Part shown: positions 10,901 to 19,064 of the stretch, piece after piece | Position numbering within the stretch: position 1 is the stretch's first letter | Layout of the letters: each line of letters opens with the position of its first letter | Source: JALCLA01 sp965653565 | GTDB taxonomy: Bacteria > Pseudomonadota > Gammaproteobacteria > Xanthomonadales > Xanthomonadaceae | Direction of reading: 5' to 3' | DNA: 64,000 nucleotides | Assembly (NCBI GenBank): GCA_965653565.1 | Contig: CBFHAI010000001.1 | Span: 225,709 to 289,708 of the forward strand | Notes under the pieces: generated by a model | Databases searched by the model: none | What the model saw: only the letters and a program-made list of their open reading frames with translations | Told to the model about the DNA's origin: nothing | Program-made: the position numbers and the translations under genes

Positions 10901-11958
10901 ACGCGCAGTTGTCCGACCGCGATCTGTACGGCTTCATCCTCGAAACCGGTTTCTCGACCGCGCAGACGGTGTCGAAGATCGCCGGCCGCGGCGTCGGCAT
11001 GGACGTGGTGCACAGCGAAATCCGCCAGCTCGGCGGCTCGCTCTACATCGAGTCCGAGCGCGGCAAGGGTTCCGAATTCGTGGTGCGCCTGCCGTTCACG
11101 CTGGCGGTGACGCAGGCCGTTTTCGTCAAGCACGGCGACACCCTGTTCTCGGTGCCGATTTCGTCGGTGCAGGGCGTGGCGCGCATCTCGCGCGACGATC
11201 TCGAAAAGCAACTGGCGAGCGGCGAGCCGAGCTTCCGCTACGCCGGCGAGGACTACGCCATCTACGACCTCGGCCTGCTGCTCGGCCAGAGCCACGTGCG
11301 CGCCGAAGACTCGCTGCAGGTGCCGCTGCTGCTGGCCCGCTCGGGCGATCAGCGCGCCGCGATCTGCGTCGACCAGGTGATCGGCTCGCGCGAAATCGTG
11401 GTCAAGCCGGTCGGCCCGCAGGTGTCCTCGATTCCGGGCATCTTCGGCGCCACCATCATGGGCGACGGCCGCGTCATCGTGATTCTCGACGTCGCGCCGC
11501 TGGTGCGCCGCTCGGCCGCGCTGCGCAAGTCGGGCGACGCGCCCGTCATCGCCGCGCCGGTCGAACAGCGCCGCATCCCGCTGGTCATGGTGGTGGACGA
11601 TTCGATCACGATGCGCAAGGTCACCGGCCGCGTGCTCGAACGCCACAACTACGAAGTCATCACCGCGAAAGACGGTGTCGATGCGATCGAGAAACTGCAG
11701 GAGCGCATCCCCGACGTGATGCTGCTCGACATCGAAATGCCGCGCATGGACGGTTACGAACTCGCCACCCACATGCGCAATGACACGCGGCTGCGCGGAA
11801 TTCCGATCATCATGATCACCTCGCGTACCGGCGAGAAGCATCGCCAGCGTGCGTTCGAAATCGGTGTCGATCGCTACCTCGGCAAGCCCTACCAGGAAAA
11901 CGATCTGATGCGGAATGTGCAGGAAATTCTGAAGGTGGGCCGTGGCCTCGCCGGCTAA
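4963..11958 (+). CDS. chpA: Hybrid chemotaxis histidine kinase ChpA (PilL)
   Basis: A 2331-residue CheA-like kinase. An N-terminal Hpt-like module has H51 (LHQVQGTLRM). Further histidine phosphotransfer motifs are H698 (HTLKGSGR), H887 (HTMNGAF) and H1588 (HTLKGGAR). Between about 990 and 1530 lies a very Ala/Glu/Pro-rich, coiled-coil-forming linker. Then come the dimerisation and HATPase region (N box MLRNALAHGLE, G box DDGRGLD), a CheW domain and a C-terminal receiver with D2256 (LLDIEMPRMDG). It phosphorylates PilG and PilH. Pseudomonas ChpA is of similar size with more Hpt domains. Its stop overlaps the chpB start. Confidence 0.95.
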   Translation: MRLQDDIDFTTLTWVKAELDETLKQARHALEAYVEDPTDASQMRFCATYLHQVQGTLRMVELYGAAMVTEEMEHLASALLENDVKERDEAYAVLMRGIVQLPDYLERLQTGHKDIPIVLLPLLNDLRAARGEKGLSEIVLFTPDLTRPLPLSAKGPLQSLPELELRHIAEQLRGQFQLALLNWFRNIDADTNVAKIAQVCDKLVALVSQEEARRLFWVAAGVMDALRAKAFEPSPQLKQTIGKVEREVKRLADAGENSFRVEPPRELTRNLLYFVAHAPTEHGRIGELRQVFRLDTLLPTEAEIAHARGSMSGHNRALLDTVSVAIKEDLLRVKDALDMHLRTSNAQPAELSAQVDVLDRVSDTLGMLGLGVARRVVQEQRTAVHQVATGTRPSDEATLLDIAGALLYVEASLDDQVQHLGGGAAEVESGVRALPQAEGRKVLEALVKEAQANFAQAKQCFVAFVESSWDHAQLQDVPRLLDEVSGAMRILELKEPPEYLLAIRRFTENELLGRRRVPNGQQMDTLADALASLEYYLDAVREHRAGRERILEVTRNSLEALGYWPIPAEEAARPAAPAPIEKRAEPVPEAAPVAEIPTPLPVAEIEPIVPVVSQPVATPLPVAPVAKLPEAPSAPTPQVGEAISGGFEAASDEIDEEIREVFIEEVQEEISNLADLLPLWRANPHNLDNLKPIRRVFHTLKGSGRLVGALTLGEFSWKVENMLNRVLDNTIQPGNAVQSLVEHALHTLPQLLAALRGEGGVHADIEGVKAIADRLAAGEDVYYEAPAAKLAEPVVETVIEARDLAPEPIEIAPEPEAVVAPEPEPEPVAPAIADEELHAPPAISIDPVLFDILKAEVAGHLETVDEYLASCAGGTRPATDPLLRAVHTMNGAFAMTDVPVITEVIGPLEGFIKRMLAQGTSPSAAGLATIADAAAAVRALMIELEQPRPRLPDLHELVARVNAERDALPEPQGPSVPLHLDIEEEHVQLSEAVSIDAPSAAAHEAAPVAADEPPRFAPEETFATFAVDGVDFDAELAAAALDTGPAAEAPRAPLAEPFATEDFSVDHSFDENQIDRVRDADFLAETPAAEAAQPSETEFEAAESSEPMEGLAVEEIPEPLVFEAIEITQAEIDRPDLATTESPPSAPAAADASDTLEFEEIIDFADLAAFHEETPPAAERGADRTAQEFEAELLALAEMQTPDDISFEFEIIEMEDQVDAAAPLAPPADTLASSAEDAAAIGSEAPTPSPYEDLAFDAVSIEYSPDTAPETEPTAPAPAAPQRSDEELALEAMIAAYAAVPEPEAEAAPPTVDADELAAAAELDDAATAEFSDFAAFETVDAEPASEPEAARADRSDELAAEAAQAEAQALLDLETAAAQARAEEAAAEAQAQAERDLEAARAEAAAREAADAEARALAAAAEAAELAELEAQIAAIDALEAEARRLREAAELAQAQPEPAAAEPAAAEFDRAESDTASFVPDEALADFASEEAQWQAETPAAAATPARSTPAPAADAAALAAFTAGLAEADADPDGPLVLADLDDELLDIFLEESGDILDHSDGLMARLRENPADRDIVVGLQRDLHTLKGGARMAGIAPIGDLGHAMESLLEIVADGRRDLSRIGVETLERAFDRLHGMVTRVGERKALAMPVTLIDRVEALARGEESLPTLETAAAVVPVVAEAASESGGAIALSKPVPAFGALSEPLADEEDISVRAPQEQIRIRADLLDRLVNYAGEVAIYRARLEQQLGLFRGNLGELDQTTTRLREQLRKLEIETEAQIIARYQREAEVGDSAFDPLELDRFSTLQQLSRALSESAADIVNLQNTLEDHTRQYETLLLQQSRVSSELQEGLMRTRMVPFDALVPRLRRIIRQTAGELGKKAQLKVEGAQGEMDRNVLDRMTAPLEHMLRNALAHGLETPEVRAAAGKPEEGTVKISVQREGSEVVITVSDDGRGLDRDAIRTKALERGLMKPDAQLSDRDLYGFILETGFSTAQTVSKIAGRGVGMDVVHSEIRQLGGSLYIESERGKGSEFVVRLPFTLAVTQAVFVKHGDTLFSVPISSVQGVARISRDDLEKQLASGEPSFRYAGEDYAIYDLGLLLGQSHVRAEDSLQVPLLLARSGDQRAAICVDQVIGSREIVVKPVGPQVSSIPGIFGATIMGDGRVIVILDVAPLVRRSAALRKSGDAPVIAAPVEQRRIPLVMVVDDSITMRKVTGRVLERHNYEVITAKDGVDAIEKLQERIPDVMLLDIEMPRMDGYELATHMRNDTRLRGIPIIMITSRTGEKHRQRAFEIGVDRYLGKPYQENDLMRNVQEILKVGRGLAG

Positions 11959-14101
11959 ATTGCACGCGCCGCTCACCGTCGCGCTGCTCGGTCGCGCCGA
12001 CGGCGCGCGCGAGCAACTGCGCCGCTCGCTGGAAGACCTCGGCGCCGCGGTGGTGTTCGAGGGCGACCCGGCCGAGGCCTCGCCCGAACGCATCCTGCAA
12101 GGCTCGCCACAGGTGGTGATCGTCAACCTCGGCTCGGGCGTCGAAGACGATATCGACCACTTGCAGGACGTGTTCGACAGCCCGGACGTCAACGTCGTGT
12201 TCAACGAAGGCGACGTCACCAGCCAGCTCGCCGGCTGGGACCTGGCGCGCTGGGCGCGTCACCTAGCGGCCAAGGTGATGGGCCACGAGCGCACCATCCC
12301 GCCGCCGCCGCCGGGCGCCGAACCGCTGCCGATGCGCAACTTCATGCCGGTGCCCGGCGCGCCGCCGACGCCGGTGCAGCTGGCGCAGGAACGCGCGATC
12401 GAAGAATTCATGATCGAAGCCGAAGACCGCGTCGACGACGTGCCTTCGAACCATCTGCCGCTGGCGCGCAACGATGCGCCGCCGGTGGTGGCCGATGACG
12501 ATGTCGATGTCGGTTTCAGCCTCGACCTGGACGAAGTCGAAGACGCGCTGCTGCAGGTGCATACCCCGGCGCCGGTGCAGCAGTCGGTGTCCGAGCGCGA
12601 AGAACCCGAAATCGTGGTGCTGGAAGACGACGCCGCCGAATTCGACGTCGGCCTCGATCTGTCGGCGCTCGATGCCGCGCTGCAGATCGACAACCGGCCG
12701 CCCCCGGAAGCGAAGAAAAGCGACGCGGCCTTGCTCGACGAAGTGCTGGCCGGTTTCGATCTGGGCCCGTCGAATGCAGCCTCGTCGACCGACGACTACA
12801 TCGATCCGAGCGATCTGGACGACGCCGATTTCTCGGTCGCCGTTTCGTCGGTGTCGCTCGACAGCGACGGCAACGAAGATTTCAGCCTCGATATCGGCGG
12901 CGACGATCTCGACGACGACGTCGCCGCGCTCGCCGCGCAACTCGATGCGCTCGATGCGGGCACGCAGCGCGGCGAAGTGACCGACCTGACCTTCCTCGAT
13001 TTCTCCGACGAGCCTGAAACTCCGGCTCCGACCTCGGCTCCGGCAGCACGGCCGGCGCAATCGCAACCGGCTCCGGTCGCCGCGAATGTGCCGGCGTCGC
13101 GCGCAGCGCCCGCCGCGGAACCGGCGGCGAAGAAATTCAGCCTCGACGATCTGGCGCTGGCCCCGCTCGACGACGGCGTCGGCGGCACCGCGGCCTTCGT
13201 CAAGTCGAAGGATTTCGACTTCAGTAAAATCGGCCTGAGCCTCGAACCGACGCAGGAAGAACTCGACGCGCAGGCCACCGCCAAGGCCAACGAACTGCCG
13301 CCGCTGCCGAAGCCCGCACGGCCACCTGCCGCGCCTGCACCGATGCAATCGGCTGCGATCGATCTCGAGCCCGAGCCCGATCCGCTGGTCGACGCCGCGC
13401 TCGATGCCGACATGGATTTCGGGTTGCCCGACGCCGGTTCGCCGCTGTCGTCCGACGATCCGCTCGATGCGCTGTTCGCGGCGATGGATCTGTCGCCCAG
13501 TTCGAGTTCGCGCGCGCAGCCCTCGGCGCCGGTCGGCATTCCGCGCGTGATCGTGCTGGGCGCCTCGATCGGCGGGCCGGATGCGATACGCACCTTCCTG
13601 GGCAGCATTCCGGCCGATTTTCCGGCGCTGTTCGTGCTCGTGCAGCATCTGGAAAACGGTTTCTTCGAGCGCCTCGCGCAGCAATTGCAGAAGTCCAGCA
13701 AGCTGCCCGTGCGCGTGCCCGACGGCGTGCAGCGCGCGCGTGCCGGCGAAGTGCTGGTGGTGCCGGCGAACCAGCGCGTGAGCATCGAAATGGACGGCGC
13801 GATCGGCTTCACGCCGCATCGCGATACGCCGAAATACACGCCCTGCATCGACGACGTACTGCGCGACACCGCCGACCGTTTCGGCGCCAACGCCACCGCG
13901 ATCATTTTCAGCGGCATGGCCGGCGACGCGATCGAAGGCGCGGTGTATCTCACCACGCTGGGCGGCGAAGTGTGGGCGCAGGATCCGGCTTCGTGCGTGG
14001 TCAGTTCGATGGTGGATGGCGCGCGTGCACGCGGCGTCGTCGAATTCGTCGGCAGCCCGCGCGACCTGGCCGAACATTGCGTCGCCAAGTACGGCGCCTG
14101 A
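11942..14101 (+). CDS. chpB: CheB-like methylesterase ChpB with long N-terminal extension
   Basis: 719 residues from a GTG that overlaps the end of chpA by 17 bases. The C-terminal about 190 residues are a CheB methylesterase domain: S542 in GASIGG, then VQHLENGF with the histidine, and FSGMAGDA with the aspartate. It should demethylate PilJ, opposing PilK. The first about 110 residues resemble a receiver fold (VALLGRADGAREQL, then VVIVNLGSG) but carry Asn where a phosphoacceptor Asp would be expected. The middle is acidic and low in complexity, rich in Asp, Ala and Pro. Confidence 0.88.
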   Translation: MASPAKLHAPLTVALLGRADGAREQLRRSLEDLGAAVVFEGDPAEASPERILQGSPQVVIVNLGSGVEDDIDHLQDVFDSPDVNVVFNEGDVTSQLAGWDLARWARHLAAKVMGHERTIPPPPPGAEPLPMRNFMPVPGAPPTPVQLAQERAIEEFMIEAEDRVDDVPSNHLPLARNDAPPVVADDDVDVGFSLDLDEVEDALLQVHTPAPVQQSVSEREEPEIVVLEDDAAEFDVGLDLSALDAALQIDNRPPPEAKKSDAALLDEVLAGFDLGPSNAASSTDDYIDPSDLDDADFSVAVSSVSLDSDGNEDFSLDIGGDDLDDDVAALAAQLDALDAGTQRGEVTDLTFLDFSDEPETPAPTSAPAARPAQSQPAPVAANVPASRAAPAAEPAAKKFSLDDLALAPLDDGVGGTAAFVKSKDFDFSKIGLSLEPTQEELDAQATAKANELPPLPKPARPPAAPAPMQSAAIDLEPEPDPLVDAALDADMDFGLPDAGSPLSSDDPLDALFAAMDLSPSSSSRAQPSAPVGIPRVIVLGASIGGPDAIRTFLGSIPADFPALFVLVQHLENGFFERLAQQLQKSSKLPVRVPDGVQRARAGEVLVVPANQRVSIEMDGAIGFTPHRDTPKYTPCIDDVLRDTADRFGANATAIIFSGMAGDAIEGAVYLTTLGGEVWAQDPASCVVSSMVDGARARGVVEFVGSPRDLAEHCVAKYGA

Positions 14102-14144
14102 AGCCGCGCTCCCGAAACCTCCGCGTCCGACGACGGTACCGACG

Positions 14145-14615
14145 ATGAATCCCCAACAGACCGACATCCGCGGCGTCATGATCACCGTCACCAACGGCCG
14201 CGTGCTGTTGCCGAATGCGACGGTGTCGGAGGTGATCACCTTCGCCGAACCCGACCCGGTGCCGAACGCGCCGTCGTGGCTGCTCGGCCGCATCCGCTGG
14301 CGCGGCTGGCGCCTGCCGCTGGTGTCGTTCGCGCGCCTGGCCGGCTACGCCGAAACCGAGGGCGAACTCGGCGCCAAGGTGGTCGTGCTCAAGGCCCTGG
14401 GCAGCAATCCGAAACTGCCGTATTTCGCGATGCTCACGCAGGGCTTCCCGCGCCTGGTGACGGTCTCCGCCGAAGGCCTGCTGGAAGCCGGCGACGGCGG
14501 CGAAGTCCCACCCGGCGTGCTGATGCCGGTCCTCCTGCGCGACGACCCGGCGGTCGTCCCGGACCTCGCCCAAATCGAAACCCGCATCGCCGAGGCGCTG
14601 GCTCAGGCGGCGTAG
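14145..14615 (+). CDS. chpC: CheW-like protein ChpC
   Basis: A 156-residue CheW-domain protein starting MNPQQTDIRGVMITV at an ATG 43 bases after chpB. Motifs include WLLGRIRWRGWRLPLVSFARL, the CheW signature of a short strand and turn. In Pseudomonas ChpC is a second adaptor thought to couple additional receptors to ChpA. It closes the operon. A longer in-frame ORF overlapping chpB is not used, because the ATG at 14145 gives family length. Confidence 0.9.
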   Translation: MNPQQTDIRGVMITVTNGRVLLPNATVSEVITFAEPDPVPNAPSWLLGRIRWRGWRLPLVSFARLAGYAETEGELGAKVVVLKALGSNPKLPYFAMLTQGFPRLVTVSAEGLLEAGDGGEVPPGVLMPVLLRDDPAVVPDLAQIETRIAEALAQAA

Positions 14616-14920
14616 CTTTAAGAGCATAAGCGGGACGCAAAGGACACAAAGGGAAGAGAAAGGACGCAAGAAGGATTTGGGTTGGTCTCCAGACGCCGAA
14701 TGTGCGGTACTTTCGTGTGGCTGTGTTGCCCGCGCGAAAGCTTTGGAGCGGGACGCGAAGGACGCAAAGGGAAGAGAAAGGACGCGAAGAAGAGCTTGAG
14801 TTGGTGATCGGTTTTCCCCCAACTTGCGCCTTCCCAACTTCCAAATTTTTCTTCTTTTTTCCTTTGCGTTCTTTCTCTGTCCTTTGCGTCCTTTGCGTCC
14901 CGCTCTCAAGCCCCCCCGGC
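14616..14920. repeat. Intergenic repeats of the GGACGCAAAGG family
   Basis: This gene-free stretch between chpC and rsmE (convergent) contains two direct copies of a unit of about 45 bases: 14630-14675 and 14748-14792. Both begin GCGGGACGC and contain AAAGGGAAGAGAAAGGACGC. An inverted, related copy lies at 14851-14903 and ends in TTTGCGTCCCGC. The inverted copies could fold into a long hairpin and end both convergent transcripts. A diverged fourth copy lies far away at 62981-63029, so this is a dispersed family. Confidence 0.8.
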
Positions 14921-15649
14921 CTAACCCAAATCCCCCCGCAACGCCTGCACCGCAGCGATAGCCGCCAGCCCCGCCGTTTCGGTGCGCAGAATGCGCGGCC
15001 CCAGCCGCAGGCCGGTGAAGCCGGACGCGCGCAGCATGCCGAGGTCGCGTTCGGAGAGGCCGCCTTCGGGGCCGATCACCAGCGTCAGCGCCTGCGCGTC
15101 GGTCGGCAGGTCGCGCAGGGAGTTTTCGCCTTTCGGGTTCAGATACCAGCCCGTCGCCGGGCCGGTCACCAGCCAGTCGCGCAGGGCCACAGGCGCGACC
15201 AGGGTCGGCAAGCGCGAGCGGCCGCATTGTTCGCAGGCGGCGGCGATCACGCCGCGCCAGTGCTGCATCCGTTTTTCGCTGCGTTCGGCGTCGAGTTTCA
15301 CTTCGGTGCGTTCGGTGAACACCGGCGTGATCGCGGTGACGCCCAGTTCGGTGGCTTTCTGCAGCACCCAGTCCATCTTTTCGCCGCGCGCCACGCCCTG
15401 CACCAGCGTGATGCGCAGCGGCGATTCGACATCGACTTCGCGCCGCGCCATCAATTCGACTTCGGCGCCGCGCTTGTTGACCGATACCAGGTGCCCGTCG
15501 TAATCGGCGCCTTCGCCGTTGAACACGGTGCAGGCCTCGCCCAGGCCCAGGCGCAGCACGCGCACCAGATGCGCGGTCGCGCTTTCCGACAGGATCACCG
15601 TCGCGCCGACGGCGAGTGGTGCGTCGACATAGGTTCGTATCAGGCGCAT
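14921..15649 (-). CDS. rsmE: 16S rRNA (uracil1498-N3)-methyltransferase
   Basis: A 242-residue SPOUT-fold methyltransferase that methylates U1498 of 16S rRNA. Motifs read GEKMDWVLQKATELGV, then the knot loop LVIGPEGGLSERD and the final LGPRILRTETA. The ATG at 15647-15649 gives the normal family length; the longer open frame upstream is not used. The start overlaps the end of bioA by 10 bases on the same strand, so the two are probably translationally coupled. Confidence 0.95.
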   Translation of the reverse strand: MRLIRTYVDAPLAVGATVILSESATAHLVRVLRLGLGEACTVFNGEGADYDGHLVSVNKRGAEVELMARREVDVESPLRITLVQGVARGEKMDWVLQKATELGVTAITPVFTERTEVKLDAERSEKRMQHWRGVIAAACEQCGRSRLPTLVAPVALRDWLVTGPATGWYLNPKGENSLRDLPTDAQALTLVIGPEGGLSERDLGMLRASGFTGLRLGPRILRTETAGLAAIAAVQALRGDLG

Positions 15650-17022
15650 AGCGTCGCGATCTCGTCGATGGCACTGGCGGTCACGTCGGCGAGCAGATCG
15701 AGCTCGCTGTCGCCGACGCAGTAGGGCGGCATCCAGTACAACACATCGCCGAGCGGCCTCAACACCACGCCGCGTTCGAGCGCGTGGCGATACGCGTGCA
15801 GGCCGGCGCGCAGCGCCGGATCGAGAGGCGCGCGCGCGGCGCGATCGCGCACCAGTTCGAACGCGACGATCATGCCGGTCTGCCGCACTTCGCCCACCAG
15901 CGGATGATCGCGCAATCGCGCTGCGCGCTGCGCCATGCCCGCGGCGATGGTTCGATTGCCTACCAGCGTGTTGTCGGACGCGAAGATCGCCAGCGCCGCC
16001 AGCGCCGCCGCGCAGGCCAGCGGATTGCCGGTGTAGCTGTGCGAATGCAGGAAGGCGCGCTCGCGCGAATCGTCGAGGAAGGCGTCGTAGACCTCCTGCG
16101 TCGTCAGCACCGCCGACAGCGGCAGGAAGCCGCCGGTCAGCCCTTTCGAAAGACACAGGAAATCCGGCCGGATCTGCGCCTGCTCGCACGCGAACATCGT
16201 GCCTGTGCGGCCGAAACCGACCGCGATTTCATCGGCGATCAGATCGACGCGATGCGCATCGCACAGCTCGCGCGCGCGCCGCAGATAGGCCGGATGATGC
16301 ATCCGCATGCCGCCCGCGCATTGCACCAGCGGTTCGAGGATCAGCGCGCTGATGCGGCCGGCGTTGGCGGAGAAAATCGCCTCCAGTTCACCGGCGCAAC
16401 GCAGCGCGCAGGCTTGCGCATCTTCGCCGGGCTGCGCCAGCCACGCATCGGGCGACGGCGCGAACAGCGGCTGCATCATCAGCGGCGCGTAGGTGCGCCG
16501 ATACAGCGGGATGTCGGTGACGCCCAGCGCGCCGAGGGTTTCGCCGTGATAACCGTTCGACAGCGCCACGAAGCGGTCGCGCCCCTGTTCGCCACGGTTG
16601 CGCCAGCGATGGAAACTCATCTTCAGCGCCACTTCGACCGCCGCCGAACCGTTGTCGGCGTAGAACACCTTGGCCAGCGGCTCGCGCCCGGCCTGGCGCG
16701 GCGCCAGCATCAGCAATTGCTCGGCGAGCCGGATCGCGGGCTCGTGGCCGAAGCCGGCCAGCATCACCTGTTCGAGTTCGCCGGCCTGTGCGGCGATCGC
16801 CGCGCCGATGCGCGGCTCGGCGTGGCCGAACAGGTTGGTCCACCAGCTGCTCACCGCATCGAGATAACGGCGGCCATCGTAGCCTTCGAGCCAGGCACCG
16901 CGGCCGCGCCGGATCGGCACCAGCGGTAACGTTTCGGGGTGTTCGCGCATCTGGGTGCAGGGGTGCCACAGCACGTCGAGATCGCGCGCGCGCCAATCGG
17001 CCTGGCTGGTCGTGCTGGTCAT
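15640..17022 (-). CDS. bioA: Adenosylmethionine-8-amino-7-oxononanoate aminotransferase
   Basis: A 460-residue class III PLP-dependent aminotransferase of biotin synthesis, using SAM as amino donor to make DAPA. Seen are WHPCTQM near the N-terminus, the substrate-side DAVSSWW, YHGETLGALG, DEIAVGFGRTG and the PLP lysine in LCLSKGLTGG. It is divergent from gspG; the 54-base gap must hold both promoters. Identification is secure. Confidence 0.95.
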   Translation of the reverse strand: MTSTTSQADWRARDLDVLWHPCTQMREHPETLPLVPIRRGRGAWLEGYDGRRYLDAVSSWWTNLFGHAEPRIGAAIAAQAGELEQVMLAGFGHEPAIRLAEQLLMLAPRQAGREPLAKVFYADNGSAAVEVALKMSFHRWRNRGEQGRDRFVALSNGYHGETLGALGVTDIPLYRRTYAPLMMQPLFAPSPDAWLAQPGEDAQACALRCAGELEAIFSANAGRISALILEPLVQCAGGMRMHHPAYLRRARELCDAHRVDLIADEIAVGFGRTGTMFACEQAQIRPDFLCLSKGLTGGFLPLSAVLTTQEVYDAFLDDSRERAFLHSHSYTGNPLACAAALAALAIFASDNTLVGNRTIAAGMAQRAARLRDHPLVGEVRQTGMIVAFELVRDRAARAPLDPALRAGLHAYRHALERGVVLRPLGDVLYWMPPYCVGDSELDLLADVTASAIDEIATLCA

Positions 17023-17076
17023 GGGAAAACGCGGGCTTTGTTAAGATCGCGGCCAGTCGCCGCAAGGAAGAAGACC

Positions 17077-17529
17077 ATGATCCCGAGTGATCGTCCCGCT
17101 GTCCATGCCGTGCGCCATGCGCGCGGTTTCACCTTGATCGAAGTGCTGGTGGTGGTCGTGATCCTCGGCATCCTGGCCGCGGTCGTGGTGCCGAAATTCT
17201 TCGACAAACCCGGCCAGGCCCGCCAGGCGCGCGCCAAGGCCGACGTGCAGTCGCTGGTGACGGCGCTCAATCTGTACCGGCTCGACAACTTCGTCTATCC
17301 GAGCACCGAGCAGGGGCTGCAGGCGCTGACCGCGAAACCATCGGGCGCGCCCGAAGCGCGCAACTGGAAATCCGGCGGCTATCTCGATCGCATGCAGAAA
17401 GATCCGTGGGGCCGCGATTACCTCTACCTGAGCCCGGGCCAGCGCGGCGAGATCGACGTCTACACGCTCGGCCTCGACGGCCAGCCCGGCGGCGAGGGCG
17501 AGAACGCGGACATCGGCAACTGGGAGTGA
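17077..17529 (+). CDS. gspG: Type II secretion major pseudopilin GspG
   Basis: 150 residues. A short leader ends at the prepilin peptidase site, followed by GFTLIEVLVVVVILGILA and the family signature YRLDNFVYPSTEQGL. The C-terminal calcium-loop region is also recognisable (DPWGRDYLYLSPG, then DGQPGGEGENADI). It is the main subunit of the periplasmic pseudopilus. The stop overlaps the GTG of gspH. The true ATG is 17077, after AAGGAAGAAG. Confidence 0.96.
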   Translation: MIPSDRPAVHAVRHARGFTLIEVLVVVVILGILAAVVVPKFFDKPGQARQARAKADVQSLVTALNLYRLDNFVYPSTEQGLQALTAKPSGAPEARNWKSGGYLDRMQKDPWGRDYLYLSPGQRGEIDVYTLGLDGQPGGEGENADIGNWE

Positions 17530-18065
17530 GGCAACCGGCGCCGCCTCGCCTCGCTCGCGCGCCGCATGCGCGCGGCTTCACGCTGATCGAAATCCTGGTG
17601 GTGGTGACGATCGCCGCCGTGCTGGTCGCCGCGCTGGTGCTGGCGGCCGGCGGCAGCGGCGGACGCGAACTGGAGAACGCCGCGCAACGCGCCCGCGCCC
17701 TGGTCGAACTGGCCTGCGAGCGGGCCGTGCTCGGTGGCCGCGACATCGGTTTCGCACCGGTGACCGAAGGCCTGCGCTTCGGTTATTTCGAACTCGACGG
17801 CTGGCATGAAGTGGACGATCGCAGCGACGACGAACTGCGTCCGCGCGCGCTCGGCGAGGGCATCGAAATGCTCGCCACGCGCGACGGCGAACCGTTGCGG
17901 CTCGACCACGGCGCGCCCACCGAACCGCCGTTCGCCTGTCTTTCCTCCGGCGAGCTGACGCCGTTCACGCTCGATTTCTCGCGGCCCGGCGTGCCGGACA
18001 TCTGGCGCCTCGAAGGTCGTCTCGATGGCAGCCTCACCCTCGTCGCGAACCCCGATGCGCGCTGA
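17526..18065 (+). CDS. gspH: Type II secretion minor pseudopilin GspH
   Basis: 179 residues from a GTG overlapping the gspG stop. A prepilin-type leader and helix (ARGFTLIEILVVVTIAAVL) are followed by a globular domain of GspH/FimT type. GspH is a minor pseudopilin at or near the pilus tip. The 3' end overlaps the gspI start by about ten bases. Confidence 0.88.
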   Translation: MRQPAPPRLARAPHARGFTLIEILVVVTIAAVLVAALVLAAGGSGGRELENAAQRARALVELACERAVLGGRDIGFAPVTEGLRFGYFELDGWHEVDDRSDDELRPRALGEGIEMLATRDGEPLRLDHGAPTEPPFACLSSGELTPFTLDFSRPGVPDIWRLEGRLDGSLTLVANPDAR

Positions 18066-18444
18066 CGCCGTCCCGCGTAACCACGCTGGTTTCACGCTGC
18101 TCGAAGTGCTGATCGCGCTGCTGTTGATGGCGCTGGCGCTGACCGGGCTGATGCGGCTGGCGACGCTAGAAGCGCGCGCCGCCGCGCATCTGCGCGATGC
18201 CACGTTCGCGCAATGGGTGGCCGCGAATGCACTGGCCGACACCCGGTTGCGCGATCCGTTCCCGGCGGTCGGCCGGCGCAGCGGCGAAAGTGCGATGGCG
18301 CAGCGCCAGTGGCGCTGGCGGATCGATGTGTCGCAGACCGAGCAACTGACGATACGCCGGCTGGATGTGACCGTGTTCGCGCCCGAATCGGCCGAGGAAG
18401 AATCGAGTGCGGCCGTGCTCACCGGGTTTGCGGTGCAGCCATGA
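18055..18444 (+). CDS. gspI: Type II secretion minor pseudopilin GspI
   Basis: 129 residues. The prepilin motif is AGFTLLEVLIALLLMALAL, followed by the GspI pattern of a short domain with ANALADTRL and QWRWRIDV. It forms the tip complex with GspJ and GspK. The ATG overlaps the end of gspH, and the stop overlaps the gspJ ATG in an ATGA junction. Confidence 0.92.
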   Translation: MRADAVPRNHAGFTLLEVLIALLLMALALTGLMRLATLEARAAAHLRDATFAQWVAANALADTRLRDPFPAVGRRSGESAMAQRQWRWRIDVSQTEQLTIRRLDVTVFAPESAEEESSAAVLTGFAVQP

Positions 18445-19064
18445 TTTCTTCCCGCGCCGACACGAAGACGAAGAAACCGCGCGGCTTCACGCTGCTCGAA
18501 ATGCTCGTCGCCGTCGCGATCTTCGCGCTCGCGTCGGCCCTGGCCTACGGCGGCCTCGAAGCCCTGATGCGTTCGCGCGCGCAGCTCGATGCCTCGCAGC
18601 AACGGCTGGCGAAACTGCAGTTCGCGATCGGCCTGATCGAACGCGACGTGCGCAGCCTCGCCGCGCGCGGCGTGCGCGATGGCTACGGCGCGCCGCGTGC
18701 GGCACTCGAAGGCACGCGCGAGCGCATCGAACTCACGCGCGGCGGCTATGCGAATGCGCTGGCGCTGCCGCGCGCCGAACTCGAACGCGTCGCTTATCGC
18801 TTGCGCGACGGCAAACTGCGGCGCGAGCGCTACGCCGTGCTCGATCGCATGCCGGGCAGCGTGCCTGCGGTCGACGAATTGCTCGACGATGTGCAACGTC
18901 TGGAATTCCGCTACGTCGCGCTCGACGGCCGCGATGCCGCGCAATGGCCGCCGCCGCGCGCCGGTTCCGAAGCGCCGCCGCGCGTGGTGATCGTCGAACT
19001 CGCGCTGGCCGACATCGGCGAGATCCGCCGCGTGCTGGAACTGCCGCAGGAACCGGCGCAATGA
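18441..19064 (+). CDS. gspJ: Type II secretion minor pseudopilin GspJ
   Basis: 207 residues. The prepilin motif is RGFTLLEMLVAVAIFALAS, then the GspJ-type body with LIERDVRSLAAR and YRLRDGKLRRERYAVLDR. It is part of the tip complex. Start and stop both overlap neighbours in ATGA junctions, indicating tight translational coupling. Confidence 0.93.
   Translation: MISSRADTKTKKPRGFTLLEMLVAVAIFALASALAYGGLEALMRSRAQLDASQQRLAKLQFAIGLIERDVRSLAARGVRDGYGAPRAALEGTRERIELTRGGYANALALPRAELERVAYRLRDGKLRRERYAVLDRMPGSVPAVDELLDDVQRLEFRYVALDGRDAAQWPPPRAGSEAPPRVVIVELALADIGEIRRVLELPQEPAQ

Noticed and set aside
7225..12219. A 1664-residue leftward open frame opposite chpA, and similar very long antisense frames at 1623-4712 and 4837-7200
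   Set aside because: They are by-products of GC-rich codon use in pilJ, chpA and chpB; the translations are His/Arg/Gly-rich with no domain pattern, while the rightward genes have clear family motifs.
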